From contig NZ_BDFO01000001.1 in NCBI RefSeq assembly GCF_001748245.1, forward strand, positions 2,812,471-2,876,470: a stretch of 64,000 nucleotides of DNA, given 5' to 3'. The notes under the pieces are model-generated. The model was not told the origin of the DNA. It searched no databases and saw only the letters and a program-made list of their open reading frames with translations. The position numbers and the translations under genes are program-made. The DNA comes from Oligoflexus tunisiensis (GTDB taxonomy: Bacteria > Bdellovibrionota_B > Oligoflexia > Oligoflexales > Oligoflexaceae). Below are positions 11,319 through 20,070 of the stretch, piece by piece; positions within the stretch are counted from its first letter, which is position 1; each line of letters begins with the position of its first letter.

Positions 11319-11324
11319 TATAAT
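11319..11324 (+). promoter_or_regulatory. Candidate -10 element upstream of ccoNO
   Basis: An exact TATAAT 43 bases before the ccoNO start. No clear -35 and no clear FNR site (TTGAT-N4-ATCAA) is seen. Confidence 0.4.
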
Positions 11325-11366
11325 GATCGAACTTCCATGATAGTGCGACGTTGAGGGGGACCTGGT

Positions 11367-13424
11367 TTGGTTCAATACAATGATCGGATCTCCGGCCGTT
11401 TCCTGCAGGCGACAGTCGGGTGGGGGCTCCTGGCCCTTTTTCTCGGATTTTATGCGGCTTTCGAGCTTAAATTTGGGTCAGGCCAGTCCCAGAAAGCCTT
11501 TTTGAGCTTCGGTCGCCTGCGTCCCCTGCATGCGAATCTGATGGTTTTCGCCTTTGCGGCCAATGCGATCTTTGCAGGCGTCTATCATTCGGTCCAGCGC
11601 CTTTGTCAGACCCGCATCTGGTCGGATCACCTGGCTCAGATTCATTTCTGGGCCTGGCAGATCATCCAGCTTACCGGTCTGGTGACGGTGGCTCTGGGTT
11701 ATACCCAGGGACGGCCCCTCGCGGAATTCGAATGGCCGCTTGATATCGCCTTGCTCCTGATCTGGGGGCTTTTCAGTCTCAACCTTTTCATGACACTTCA
11801 CCGGCGGCGGACGCCCTTTCTTTATGTGGCGCTCTGGTTTTATATCGCCGCGACTGTGGGTTTTGGTCTGATCTTTACCGTCAATGCCCTGGCCTGGCCC
11901 GCTGGTCCTGGGAAAAGCTATCCGCTCTTTGTCGGCGTGGCGGATGCCATGATTCAGGCCTGGTATGGACAGGGCGTGAACAGTTTTCTGCTGACCCTGC
12001 CGTGCCTCGGCCTCATGTATTATTTTCTACCGAAAATCGTGAAAAAACCGCTGCATTCCTATCCTCTCGCCATCCTGCAGTTTTGGGCTCTGGTGCTGTT
12101 CAGCGTCTGGACCGCGGGAGCGCGACTGCACTCCACGAGCCTTCCGGAATGGATGCAGTCGCTCGGCCTTGTTTTTTGCCTGCTGCTCCTGGCGCCGGGG
12201 TGGGCTGCCGTGATCAATGGACTTCTCACGATTGGTCGGGATGATATCAAGGTCTGGCGCAACCCGGCTGTCCTTTTCTTCGGTCTGGGACTCGCGTCCT
12301 TTGGTGTTTATGTGCTGTTTGAAGCTTTGCTGGCCTTCAAGTCCATCCATATCGTGGTTCAGTACACCGATGTGATCAGCGCGCAAACGCATCTCATGAT
12401 GATGGGCTGGGTGGGCTCCATGATCTGCGGGATGGCTTATATTTTAGTGCCCAAGCTCTGGCAGCATCCTCTGTACAGCCGCAATCTCGGGCGGATTCAC
12501 TTTGCCATCAGCTTGCTCAGTCTGGTCCTGATGGTGCTGGCGCTCGGGATTTCCGGAGTGAAGCAAGGGTGGAGTTGGCTGGCCATGCAGGATAATGGTC
12601 TTCTGGTTTATCCTGAATTTATCAGCACGGTGCGGCCGCTCAAAAGCCTCCATACGCTGCGGCTGGTCAGTGCCGGACTCTTTCTGGGTGGCAGTCTGCT
12701 CGCGCTCTATAACTTCTTTCAAACCGCCCGGCGTGGTCAGCTGCAGGACGCCAGCAAGCCGGTTGAGGAGTTGATTCTTCCCGAACCACAAAACCGCTGG
12801 GAGCGCCTGGAGCGCCGCCCGGAAGCTCTGGCCCTCGCTGTCGTGGCGCTCATGATCATCAGCAGTCTCATTCAGCTTCTGCCGCTGCCGAGTCCGCAAA
12901 CGGATCTGAAACCTTATACACCCCTGGCTCAATATGGGCGCGACGTCTATATCCGGGAAGGCTGCCACAGCTGTCACACTCAGGTCGTGCGCATGGCCCT
13001 CAAGGAGGAGCTGCGCTTTGGTCCGGCTTCGCAAGGCTGGGAATATCAGCAGGATCGGCCTGCGCTTTGGGGGCAAAGACGCTACGGACCGGACCTGCAT
13101 CGGATCGGCGGTCGTTATCCTCATCTTTGGCACTATCAGCATCTGATCACGCCGCAGACGATGACCTCGGGCACGCCGATGCCAGCCTATCCCTGGCTGC
13201 TGAAAAAGCGGGTGAATTTCAAGGCGCTGGCCATCCGTCACGCGACTTTGCGAAAACTCGGCGTCAGATATGGGAATGAAGATCCTGTGCTGCTCTATCA
13301 GGAGGAGGCGAAGAAAATTCAGGAGAACCTGGCCCAGGCCCAGATCACAGTCGAGGCCGAGGCGGATCTGATCGCGCTGATTGCTTATCTGCAAAAACTC
13401 GGAGTGGTCGATGGCAAACAGTAA
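11367..13424 (+). CDS. CcoN-CcoO fusion, cbb3-type, lacking the haem b3-CuB ligands
   Basis: A 685-residue fusion of CcoN (about 1-465, roughly 12 membrane segments) and CcoO (about 475-685: one membrane anchor, haem-c site CHSCH at 533-537, axial-Met segment PMPAYPWL). The low-spin haem b ligands remain: His55 in RPLHANL and His342. Every residue of the oxygen-reducing site is gone. The CuB ligand in WYGH is Gln202 (AWYGQG). The HH pair of GPHHLHYT is Ala252-Arg253 (GARLHST). The haem b3 ligand in GHVH is Gln340 (AQTH). These segments align without gaps, so the changes are substitutions. The protein should pass electrons between low-spin haem b and haem c but cannot have the normal oxidase centre. 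TTG start with GAGGGGGA upstream. It is followed by ccoP; no ccoG, ccoI, ccoS or ccoH is nearby. Confidence 0.9.
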   Translation: MVQYNDRISGRFLQATVGWGLLALFLGFYAAFELKFGSGQSQKAFLSFGRLRPLHANLMVFAFAANAIFAGVYHSVQRLCQTRIWSDHLAQIHFWAWQIIQLTGLVTVALGYTQGRPLAEFEWPLDIALLLIWGLFSLNLFMTLHRRRTPFLYVALWFYIAATVGFGLIFTVNALAWPAGPGKSYPLFVGVADAMIQAWYGQGVNSFLLTLPCLGLMYYFLPKIVKKPLHSYPLAILQFWALVLFSVWTAGARLHSTSLPEWMQSLGLVFCLLLLAPGWAAVINGLLTIGRDDIKVWRNPAVLFFGLGLASFGVYVLFEALLAFKSIHIVVQYTDVISAQTHLMMMGWVGSMICGMAYILVPKLWQHPLYSRNLGRIHFAISLLSLVLMVLALGISGVKQGWSWLAMQDNGLLVYPEFISTVRPLKSLHTLRLVSAGLFLGGSLLALYNFFQTARRGQLQDASKPVEELILPEPQNRWERLERRPEALALAVVALMIISSLIQLLPLPSPQTDLKPYTPLAQYGRDVYIREGCHSCHTQVVRMALKEELRFGPASQGWEYQQDRPALWGQRRYGPDLHRIGGRYPHLWHYQHLITPQTMTSGTPMPAYPWLLKKRVNFKALAIRHATLRKLGVRYGNEDPVLLYQEEAKKIQENLAQAQITVEAEADLIALIAYLQKLGVVDGKQ

Positions 13425-13441
13425 AGGGAGATGCGTGAGCC

Positions 13442-13993
13442 ATGCGTAAGAACAAGGATGAATTGCGTCCTGAAAAGGTTGATGGAATCGAACTGCTGGA
13501 TAATCCGCTGCCGACCTGGTGGGTGGCCCTTTTCAATTTTTCCATGATCTTTGGTCTGGGGTACTTCGGTTGGTTTCATATTTTGAACAAGCCGGGCCTC
13601 AAAGAGGATCTTGTTCAGGATCGCAAAACGCATGAGCAGCTCATGGCGGCCCGTGAACAGGTGGCATTAAGTCCCGACGATATCGTGGCCAGACTTCAGG
13701 AGCCGAAGCTGATTCAGGAAGGCAAGGGCCTCTATGCGGCGCATTGCTCGCCCTGTCATGGGCAGCAGGGGGAGGGGACCGTGGGGCCCAATCTTACGGA
13801 TAAATTCTGGATTCATGGCGGCACACCGGAGATGGTGCTGGCTTCTGTCAGCGATGGCATCCCCGCGATGGGAATGGTGGCCTGGGGACCGATCATTGGA
13901 CAGCAAAAGGTGGAAGCGGTGACCGCTTTCGTTTTGAGTTTGCAGGGAACGAACCCGCCGAACGGCAAGGCGCCCCAGGGCGATGAATATTGA
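13442..13993 (+). CDS. CcoP-like monohaem c-type cytochrome
   Basis: A 183-residue membrane-anchored cytochrome. The N-terminus has the CcoP signature DGIELLDNPLPTWWV followed by one membrane helix, then one haem-c domain with CSPCHG and a likely axial Met in IPAMGMVAWG. Typical CcoP is about 300 residues with two haems; here the second domain is absent. It starts 17 bases after ccoNO, so the two are cotranscribed and likely form one complex. With the defective CcoN it suggests a three-redox-centre electron conduit rather than a terminal oxidase. Its stop abuts the stop of the convergent GGDEF gene with no gap. Confidence 0.88.
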   Translation: MRKNKDELRPEKVDGIELLDNPLPTWWVALFNFSMIFGLGYFGWFHILNKPGLKEDLVQDRKTHEQLMAAREQVALSPDDIVARLQEPKLIQEGKGLYAAHCSPCHGQQGEGTVGPNLTDKFWIHGGTPEMVLASVSDGIPAMGMVAWGPIIGQQKVEAVTAFVLSLQGTNPPNGKAPQGDEY

Positions 13994-14746
13994 TCAGGAC
14001 GCCGAGGCCTGGATGCTGTCGCCCGACTTCACCAGAGCCTCCACCCGATTGCGGCCGTTGCGTTTGGCCTTGTAGAGCATCTGATCGGCTTCCTGCACCA
14101 GCTGATCGATGCTGGTGGAGCTGTTGCAGAGACTGACGACAAGCCCCATGCTGATCGTCACCTGAACCTTGGCGCCACGGGAATAGAACACGCGGGCTTC
14201 GATGGTGGAGCGAATCCGCTCCGCCATGTTCATCGCGGACGCGGCGTTTTCCACCCGGGGAATGCCGATGATGAATTCATCGCCCCCATAACGGGCCACG
14301 ATATCAGTTTCGCGGGTCATGATCGCCAGGATTTGACCGAACTGTTTGATGATATCGCTGCCGACGAGGTGATTGTTTTGATCATTCACCTGCTTGAAGT
14401 TGTCGATGTCCAGCATGATCACACCAATCGAATCATTATACCGAAGACCGATCTGATAGTAGGCTTCCATGTGCCGGTAAAAGGCCTTCTGATTCAGAAG
14501 GATCGTCAGCGAATCCTTCTCGATGAGTTTATAAAGAAGATCCTGCGAATGACCCATCAGAAAACCGAAGCTGCCGAAGGTCAGCGTCGTGCCAATAGCC
14601 ATATAGAGATACACCAGCTCCTCCGCATGTTCCGGCGGAACAAAGCGCGAGCAGATCCACCAGCCGAGCGGAGCGCCCAAAGCCACGATCACCCCAAGCA
14701 GGAGGAAGTAAACGCTTCTGGGCAAACCATGGAGTATCGGGAACAT
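13994..14746 (-). CDS. Membrane-anchored GGDEF diguanylate cyclase
   Basis: A 250-residue protein: two N-terminal membrane helices (about residues 10-75) and a GGDEF domain with an intact active site RYGGDEF, the IMLDIDNFKQVND metal-binding strand, and a C-terminal YKAKRNGRNRV segment. It should make c-di-GMP. No RxxD inhibitory site is obvious before the GGDEF motif. ATG 14746 is chosen because GGGGAGG lies 4 bases upstream; an upstream in-frame ATG has weaker context. It is convergent with ccoP. Confidence 0.9.
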   Translation of the reverse strand: MFPILHGLPRSVYFLLLGVIVALGAPLGWWICSRFVPPEHAEELVYLYMAIGTTLTFGSFGFLMGHSQDLLYKLIEKDSLTILLNQKAFYRHMEAYYQIGLRYNDSIGVIMLDIDNFKQVNDQNNHLVGSDIIKQFGQILAIMTRETDIVARYGGDEFIIGIPRVENAASAMNMAERIRSTIEARVFYSRGAKVQVTISMGLVVSLCNSSTSIDQLVQEADQMLYKAKRNGRNRVEALVKSGDSIQASAS

Positions 14747-15006
14747 GAAGCCTCCCCGGCCGTGTTGTGGCAAAAAAATACCGGCATCATAGGAAAATAA
14801 TAGCAGCCTTTTGAAGGGGACGCCTACCGGCTATTGAAAAGGGCGGAATTCCCCCTCTGCGGGATGCCGAGGAAAAGCGACATGGGCGGCCCAGCAAAGA
14901 GTGCTTATTGCATCCGGCGCCCGGCTCAGCGACTATGAGCGGGCCGCGTCCCAAGGTGGGGCGTGAAAGGCGATGGGATGACGCGCGATGAGCAAAGGAG
15001 CTGAAC

Positions 15007-15384
15007 ATGCCGCAAGCCAATGATCTGATGGTTATCCTGGGGCTGTCCGATGATCCGCGGCGTTACAGTCATATGGCCATGGATCTTCTTCGAAAGCATG
15101 GCTATGAAAACATTATTGGTGTGCATCCTGATCTGAAGGATGTTGACGGCGTGAAGGTGGTGCCGCGGCTGGAGGATGTGCCTGCTCGCCCGCATACCCT
15201 TACAGTTTATGTGAACCCGCGTCGGCTTGAGCCCATGATTCCGGGCATACTGAAGCTGAATCCGCAGCGGATTATTCTGAATCCTGGCGCCGAAAACGAT
15301 CGGCTGATTGAGGTGGCCCAGGAGAAGGGCATCGAAGTCGAGGAAGCCTGCACGCTTGTGTTGCTGCGCACGAGGCAGTTTTAG
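15007..15384 (+). CDS. CoA-binding domain protein (YccU-type)
   Basis: A 125-residue single-domain Rossmann protein of the CoA_binding_2 family: VILGLSDDPRRYSHMA at the N-terminus, an INP-like turn near VYVNPRR, and the C-terminal NPGAENDRLIEVAQEKGI. Family members bind CoA, but no reaction is known. AAAGGAG stands 6 bases before the ATG. The next gene starts 4 bases after the stop, so the two are cotranscribed. Confidence 0.88.
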   Translation: MPQANDLMVILGLSDDPRRYSHMAMDLLRKHGYENIIGVHPDLKDVDGVKVVPRLEDVPARPHTLTVYVNPRRLEPMIPGILKLNPQRIILNPGAENDRLIEVAQEKGIEVEEACTLVLLRTRQF

Positions 15385-15387
15385 TTT

Positions 15388-15822
15388 ATGGCGCCGGTGT
15401 GGGCTCTGGGCCTTTTGGATCATCTCTTGATGCTGGTTCATCTGCTGGTCATTGGCATCAATGTCTTCGGCTGGATGTGGGCGCGCACGCGCCGGCTGCA
15501 CCGCTGGACCCTATTGCTCACCACCCTGTCATGGCTGGGTCTTGGAGCGTTTTACGGCTGGGGTTATTGCTTCCTGACCGATTTGCATTGGTCGGTGAAA
15601 CGCGAGCTTGGGGAACGGGTGCTGCCGCATTCATTTATTCAATACGTTCTTCATAATAAGCTGGGCTTTAACTTTCCCGATGCCTGGGTCAACAACGCTG
15701 CGGCCCTGGTTTTCCTGCTTTTGGTGCTGATCACCGCAGGGCAGATGCTCCATGGCCTATGGAAACGTTTCAGAAGGATTCATGGAAGCGAAGCCTCAGG
15801 CCCGGGCCGGGTTTCCGATTGA
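15388..15822 (+). CDS. DUF2784-like small membrane protein
   Basis: A 144-residue inner-membrane protein with four hydrophobic segments (about 8-28, 38-60, 75-ish weak, 103-125). The pattern of an early HLLVIGINVFGW helix, a GWGYCFLTDLHW segment and a polar HSFIQYVLHNKLGF stretch resembles DUF2784 proteins. Function is unknown. It begins 4 bases after the CoA-binding gene and has only a weak, distant GAGG site, suggesting translational coupling. Family assignment is by eye and moderate. Confidence 0.7.
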   Translation: MAPVWALGLLDHLLMLVHLLVIGINVFGWMWARTRRLHRWTLLLTTLSWLGLGAFYGWGYCFLTDLHWSVKRELGERVLPHSFIQYVLHNKLGFNFPDAWVNNAAALVFLLLVLITAGQMLHGLWKRFRRIHGSEASGPGRVSD

Positions 15823-15955
15823 CGTTCCGATTTACCTGCCTCGTCGGTTGGATTAATTCAATAAAATCAATGCATTAATGATGGCTGTCAGGGGCTGGTT
15901 AACTGTCCCCATCGAACAACCGACAGTGGAGCCATAGCGTTTTGAACGGTGGCTC

Positions 15956-17845
15956 ATGCATTTCTATTTGCTCTTCATCTACCTTTACTGGCTGCTGGCC
16001 TTTGCAGTCCATCGCCTGATTTTTCTGACCATCAATGTCGGGTCCATTGTCCCTCAGGAACTGGAGTTCTGGGGACTTTTGAACAGCTTCGTACAGGGGC
16101 TGAAGCTCGACACGGCGATGGCAGCTTACACCACGGTGATCGCCTGGTTTTTCGTTCTCGTAAGTCTGCCCTTTCCAAAAAGTAAGGCCCGCACGGCCGC
16201 GAATGTTGTGACGTCCGTGCTGCTTCTGGCCGTCACGTTTCTGGCTGTTGCGGATGCCCTTTTGTATCCGGAATGGAAAACCAAGATCAATAGCCTTGCC
16301 CTTTCCAGTCTGCAAAGACCCAGCGAAGTGTGGAAGGTGACGGCGGCCTCGCAGTTTTTTCTGGGGCTCGGGCTTGCAGTGGGGGTCAGTGTTCTTCTGA
16401 TCTTTGGCCTTTATCGCCATCAAAAAAGGCTGCCGTTTCAGGAGACGCATATCAGTCTGAACGTGGCGCTGCTGCTCGTGCTCTGGCCGGCAATCCTGGG
16501 AGTGACAGCGCGCGGCGGGATCAAGGCGATTCCGATTAACGTCAGCCGTGTGTATTTTTCGAAGAATGCTGTTCTCAATGATGCGGCGACGAACACAGCC
16601 TGGTTCTTTCTTCTCGATCTGAGTCATAACGGAAAATTCCTATCGGGCGAAAATCCATTTCAAAGCATGAGTCGTGAAGAGGCGCGGCACACGCTGCAGA
16701 AACTGCGGGAACCGGCACAGCGACGTCCTCAGCCGGTCTCGATTCTGCGCAACAGACGGCCTAACCTGGTCTTTATCGTGCTGGAGAGCTGGTCGGCGGA
16801 TCTTGTCGAGGAACTCGGCGGAGAGCCGGGCATTACCCCGAATTTTTCGGCCCTGGCTCATGAGGGTCTGCTTTTTACGCGTTTTTATGCCAACGGCAAT
16901 CGCTCCCAGCAGGGCATCGCCTCGATTTTTTCCGGTTTTCCGGCTCTGCCGGTGGTGACCATTACGGAAAACCCGGGGAAGAGTCAGACGCTGCCGCGCT
17001 TTGCCGCCACGTTCGGTGCCCTTGGTTACGAGACCGACTTTTTTTATGGCGGGCAGCTGGAGTACGGCAATATCAAGGCCTTTCTCTTGAATAACGGCTT
17101 TCGTCTGATCACTGAGGACGACGATCTTCCCCAGCTGCCGCAGGGCTCGATGGGAGCGCCGGATGGAGTGGTGGCGCCCGTCTATGCGGAGCATTTGAAC
17201 ACAAGGCCGAAGCCTTTTCTTTCCGCTTTTTTCACCCTGAGCAGTCATGCGCCTTATGATTTCCCAGGGCGTGAAAACTGCACGAGGCAAGGGCGTGAAG
17301 CTGCCTATGTGTGTTCTGCAACCTATTCGGATGCCGCGCTGGGGAAGTTTTTTGCCAGCGTGCGGAAGGAACCCTGGTTCGCGAATACGCTGTTTGTTCT
17401 GGTCGCGGATCATAGTCATAGCAGTTACAGGCCGCGTGAAAACTGGCAGCCAGGCTATCGACGCATTCCTTTGCTGCTCTGGGGCGGGGCCTTGCGTCCT
17501 GAATTCCGCGGTCGGCTTTGGGATCGGGTGGGCAGTCAGGTGGATTTGACCACCACACTTTTGCATCAGATGAAGCTCGAGAGCAGTGCCTATCCCTGGG
17601 GCAATGATCTGTTTGATAAGAATGCTCCATCCTATGCGTACTATGAAATCGGTCGCGGGGTAGGCTGGGTCACCGATCGTGGCGAACTGGTTTATGATCA
17701 GGAGAATGATCGTATCCTCTATAACAGTTTTCCCCTTGAACAAAGGGACGAGGCGCAGAAGCAGGCTCAGGCTTACCTGCAGTCGGTGGTGGATTATTAC
17801 CTTGAGGCGCGGCCTGGGGAAAGCTGGCAGTTGACCGGCCATTAG
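15956..17845 (+). CDS. LTA-synthase-family membrane phosphotransferase/sulfatase
   Basis: A 629-residue protein: five membrane helices in the first 185 residues, then a periplasmic sulfatase-fold domain. Metal-site residues are visible (LVFIVLESWSAD with Glu277; VADHSHSSY). The nucleophile position in NGNRSQQGIASIFSG is Ser317, where LtaS-type enzymes normally have Thr (RTxKG). In Gram-negatives this family transfers glycerol- or ethanolamine-phosphate-like groups to glycans or lipids; Ser can act as nucleophile in this superfamily, so it may be active. The substrate cannot be told. The Shine-Dalgarno is weak (GGTGG). Confidence 0.85.
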   Translation: MHFYLLFIYLYWLLAFAVHRLIFLTINVGSIVPQELEFWGLLNSFVQGLKLDTAMAAYTTVIAWFFVLVSLPFPKSKARTAANVVTSVLLLAVTFLAVADALLYPEWKTKINSLALSSLQRPSEVWKVTAASQFFLGLGLAVGVSVLLIFGLYRHQKRLPFQETHISLNVALLLVLWPAILGVTARGGIKAIPINVSRVYFSKNAVLNDAATNTAWFFLLDLSHNGKFLSGENPFQSMSREEARHTLQKLREPAQRRPQPVSILRNRRPNLVFIVLESWSADLVEELGGEPGITPNFSALAHEGLLFTRFYANGNRSQQGIASIFSGFPALPVVTITENPGKSQTLPRFAATFGALGYETDFFYGGQLEYGNIKAFLLNNGFRLITEDDDLPQLPQGSMGAPDGVVAPVYAEHLNTRPKPFLSAFFTLSSHAPYDFPGRENCTRQGREAAYVCSATYSDAALGKFFASVRKEPWFANTLFVLVADHSHSSYRPRENWQPGYRRIPLLLWGGALRPEFRGRLWDRVGSQVDLTTTLLHQMKLESSAYPWGNDLFDKNAPSYAYYEIGRGVGWVTDRGELVYDQENDRILYNSFPLEQRDEAQKQAQAYLQSVVDYYLEARPGESWQLTGH

Positions 17846-17892
17846 CATGCCGTAGAATGGCTCAAATTGCGTTCCATGAGGAGGGACTGGTC

Positions 17893-18423
17893 ATGACACT
17901 CGTAGTGCGCCCCTTAATGCTGGAGGATGCCGCGGCAACGGCACGACTCCATAATGAAACCTGGCGCGACACCTATCGCGGTTTGATGCCTGACAGTCGC
18001 CTGGATGCGCTGGATGATGCCCGGACGGAGCTGAACTGGAGGCGTATCCTGACGGAAGAAAATCCCAAGAACCGTCTCGCCAACTTTGGGGTGTTTCGGG
18101 ATGGCGAGCTGCTCGGCTTTGGATCGGCCGGCGCGCCCCGGGAAGATTGGGGTTATGAGAGTGAACTCTGGGTGATAAATATTCCCAGGCGCTTTCAAAA
18201 AATGGGTGCCGGCAAAGCTCTGATGCAGGCCTGCGTGCAACATGCCCTTGGGCTTGCTGCTCAGAACATGTATCTCTACTGTATGATTGGCAATGACAAT
18301 GCCATGCAGTTCTATCACCATCTCGGTGCGGTGGATACGGATCGCATCAAAGCGGGAGATGGTTACCAGGAGCGCGCGCTGGTGTGGGATGACCTGAACG
18401 CTTTGGCCGCCCGCCTTTTCTGA
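17893..18423 (+). CDS. GNAT N-acetyltransferase
   Basis: A 176-residue GNAT-fold protein. The acetyl-CoA pyrophosphate loop is seen as RRFQKMGAGKALM (about 102-114), followed by the ACVQHALGL helix and the AMQFYHHLGA segment typical of the C-terminal half. Substrate unknown. ATG 17893 has GAGGAGGG 7 bases upstream; an earlier in-frame ATG at 17857 does not. It starts 47 bases after the sulfatase gene on the same strand. Confidence 0.87.
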   Translation: MTLVVRPLMLEDAAATARLHNETWRDTYRGLMPDSRLDALDDARTELNWRRILTEENPKNRLANFGVFRDGELLGFGSAGAPREDWGYESELWVINIPRRFQKMGAGKALMQACVQHALGLAAQNMYLYCMIGNDNAMQFYHHLGAVDTDRIKAGDGYQERALVWDDLNALAARLF

Positions 18424-18625
18424 TCATGTTTATCGCGATCGCATAAAAGCCAAATCAGCGACCATGTTGAGTTGATCATTTCGAAAAACTCTTTTTGCAT
18501 TTCCCGCTGGCGATGAGCGCTTAGAAGAACTACTTCTGAAGACTCACCGAAAGAGAGGGATTTTATGTCTAAACTTTGCAGTGGCGACGGGGTGCTCCTG
18601 GCGCGTGCAATGCAGCTGTGGGGTT

Positions 18626-20005
18626 TCAGCCCCGCTGCAGCCATTGCGCCAGCAGTTTGTGACCCTGAAAACGGGCATCGAGGATCTTGAGGATGATAAA
18701 GACGCCGCCGATTTTGCGATCCAAAAAGAGGACCTCGCGCGGCGGCGGCCTCATTTTAAAGGACAAGGCATAGCGGGTCGCCAGCTGCGTGATGCGCGTG
18801 GGTAAATCACTGCGTGACCAAAGATAGCAGCCTTTGCCATCCACCAGCGCGGCAGGAACGCGCGGATCCGTCGGCGGCAGCCAGGGTTCGGTGGCCACCG
18901 AGCAGATATCGGCAAAGGAGTCCCGCAGTTTCTCACTGTCCTCGGGCCGCAGAAAACCCACGGCCTCGCCACCTGCAATCATCATGCTGCGATTCTGCGT
19001 GAGTGCGCCTTCCAGCATTTGGCGATAACTTGTGACAAAAACCTCGTCAAAATCTCGAACAGCACCCCAGTCGAGAAGGATGAGCTGATCATCGCCGGAC
19101 GCGTTGATGCGGACCTTGTAATTGCCAAAATGCGGGTCGGTTTGCATCATGCGGAAGTGAAAGAGTTCATGCACGAAGAGCCAGGCGAAGGATTCGCCCA
19201 GGCGATTTTTCCGTTCCTGCGCAAGGCCTTGAACCTCGGGGCTGTCCAGGTTGAAACCAGGTTCATAACTTGTCGCGAGGATGCGTTTCGAGGAATAACG
19301 CGCATGGCATCGGGGAACGACGAACTGGGGTTGATCCTTGAGCAGTTCCCGCGCCAATTCAGTGAAGTGCAGCTCGCGTTCGTAATCCAGCTCAAATTTG
19401 AGCATGGTGCGGATTTCCTGGAAGAGCTGCTCGTAGCCTTCACTTTGCGTTGGTATGATTTTGAACATGCCGAGGATGGAACGCAGAGCTTTGATATCGG
19501 TGTCGATGGCCTGATCGACGCCCGGATATTGAACTTTGAGACAGATCTCCTCGCCCGTGGCTTTGATGCGGGCGCGGTGCACCTGGCCCATGGAGGCTGC
19601 GGCCAGAGGTTCGGGGTCGATGTCGAGTTCATAGAGACGTTCGGCACTCATGCGCGTGCTGAGGATGCGTTGAATTTCCGGCCAGGCGACAGTGGGGCTC
19701 TGTTCATTGAGTGTTTTGAGGGAGCGGACGACTTCCTCGGGGAAGAAATGCTCGCCATAAAGGGCCAGCATCTGTCCGACTTTCATCAGACTGCCCTTCA
19801 AATTCCCCAGTTCATTGGCCAGAAGCCGTGCCTGACTTTCGAGCAGGATTTTGAACTGCAGCTCCTTGGTATCCGAGTCGGAGAGCATGCCCTTGATGCC
19901 GCTCACCGCGATGCCGGCGCCGGATCTGATGGCCAGTTTGGTTAGGCTGAGACTGCGATCGAAAAGCCCGGTTTTGATTCTTTTGAGATCTTTTCTGTCG
20001 GTCAA
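18626..20005 (-). CDS. AarF/UbiB/ABC1 atypical kinase
   Basis: A 459-residue member of the UbiB/Coq8 family. The KxGQ motif (GSLMKVGQMLA, about 70-82), the alanine-rich nucleotide loop AAASMGQVHRA, the catalytic-loop equivalent TDPHFGNY and the metal-binding LLDWGAV are all present. UbiB proteins are ATPases supporting ubiquinone synthesis; no other quinone gene is adjacent, so a different lipid role is possible. The usual C-terminal membrane helices of E. coli UbiB are not evident. The start is TTG at 20005 with AGAGGAG 7 bases upstream. The tandem hairpin array lies directly upstream. Confidence 0.9.
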   Translation of the reverse strand: MTDRKDLKRIKTGLFDRSLSLTKLAIRSGAGIAVSGIKGMLSDSDTKELQFKILLESQARLLANELGNLKGSLMKVGQMLALYGEHFFPEEVVRSLKTLNEQSPTVAWPEIQRILSTRMSAERLYELDIDPEPLAAASMGQVHRARIKATGEEICLKVQYPGVDQAIDTDIKALRSILGMFKIIPTQSEGYEQLFQEIRTMLKFELDYERELHFTELARELLKDQPQFVVPRCHARYSSKRILATSYEPGFNLDSPEVQGLAQERKNRLGESFAWLFVHELFHFRMMQTDPHFGNYKVRINASGDDQLILLDWGAVRDFDEVFVTSYRQMLEGALTQNRSMMIAGGEAVGFLRPEDSEKLRDSFADICSVATEPWLPPTDPRVPAALVDGKGCYLWSRSDLPTRITQLATRYALSFKMRPPPREVLFLDRKIGGVFIILKILDARFQGHKLLAQWLQRG

Positions 20006-20070
20006 CGGCGGGCTCCTCTCGCGCGTGGGGAGCTATTATTGAAGCAGATTCCAGATGAGAAAACAATGAC

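Noticed and set aside
11297..11366. FNR/Anr box before ccoNO
   Set aside because: No TTGAT-N4-ATCAA match could be found by eye; only a -10-like TATAAT is present.
18565..18690. A 41-codon plus-strand frame with GAGAGGGA before its ATG
   Set aside because: The ribosome site is good, but two thirds of the frame lies antisense within the 3' end of the AarF gene and the peptide has no recognisable feature. Kept out for lack of support.
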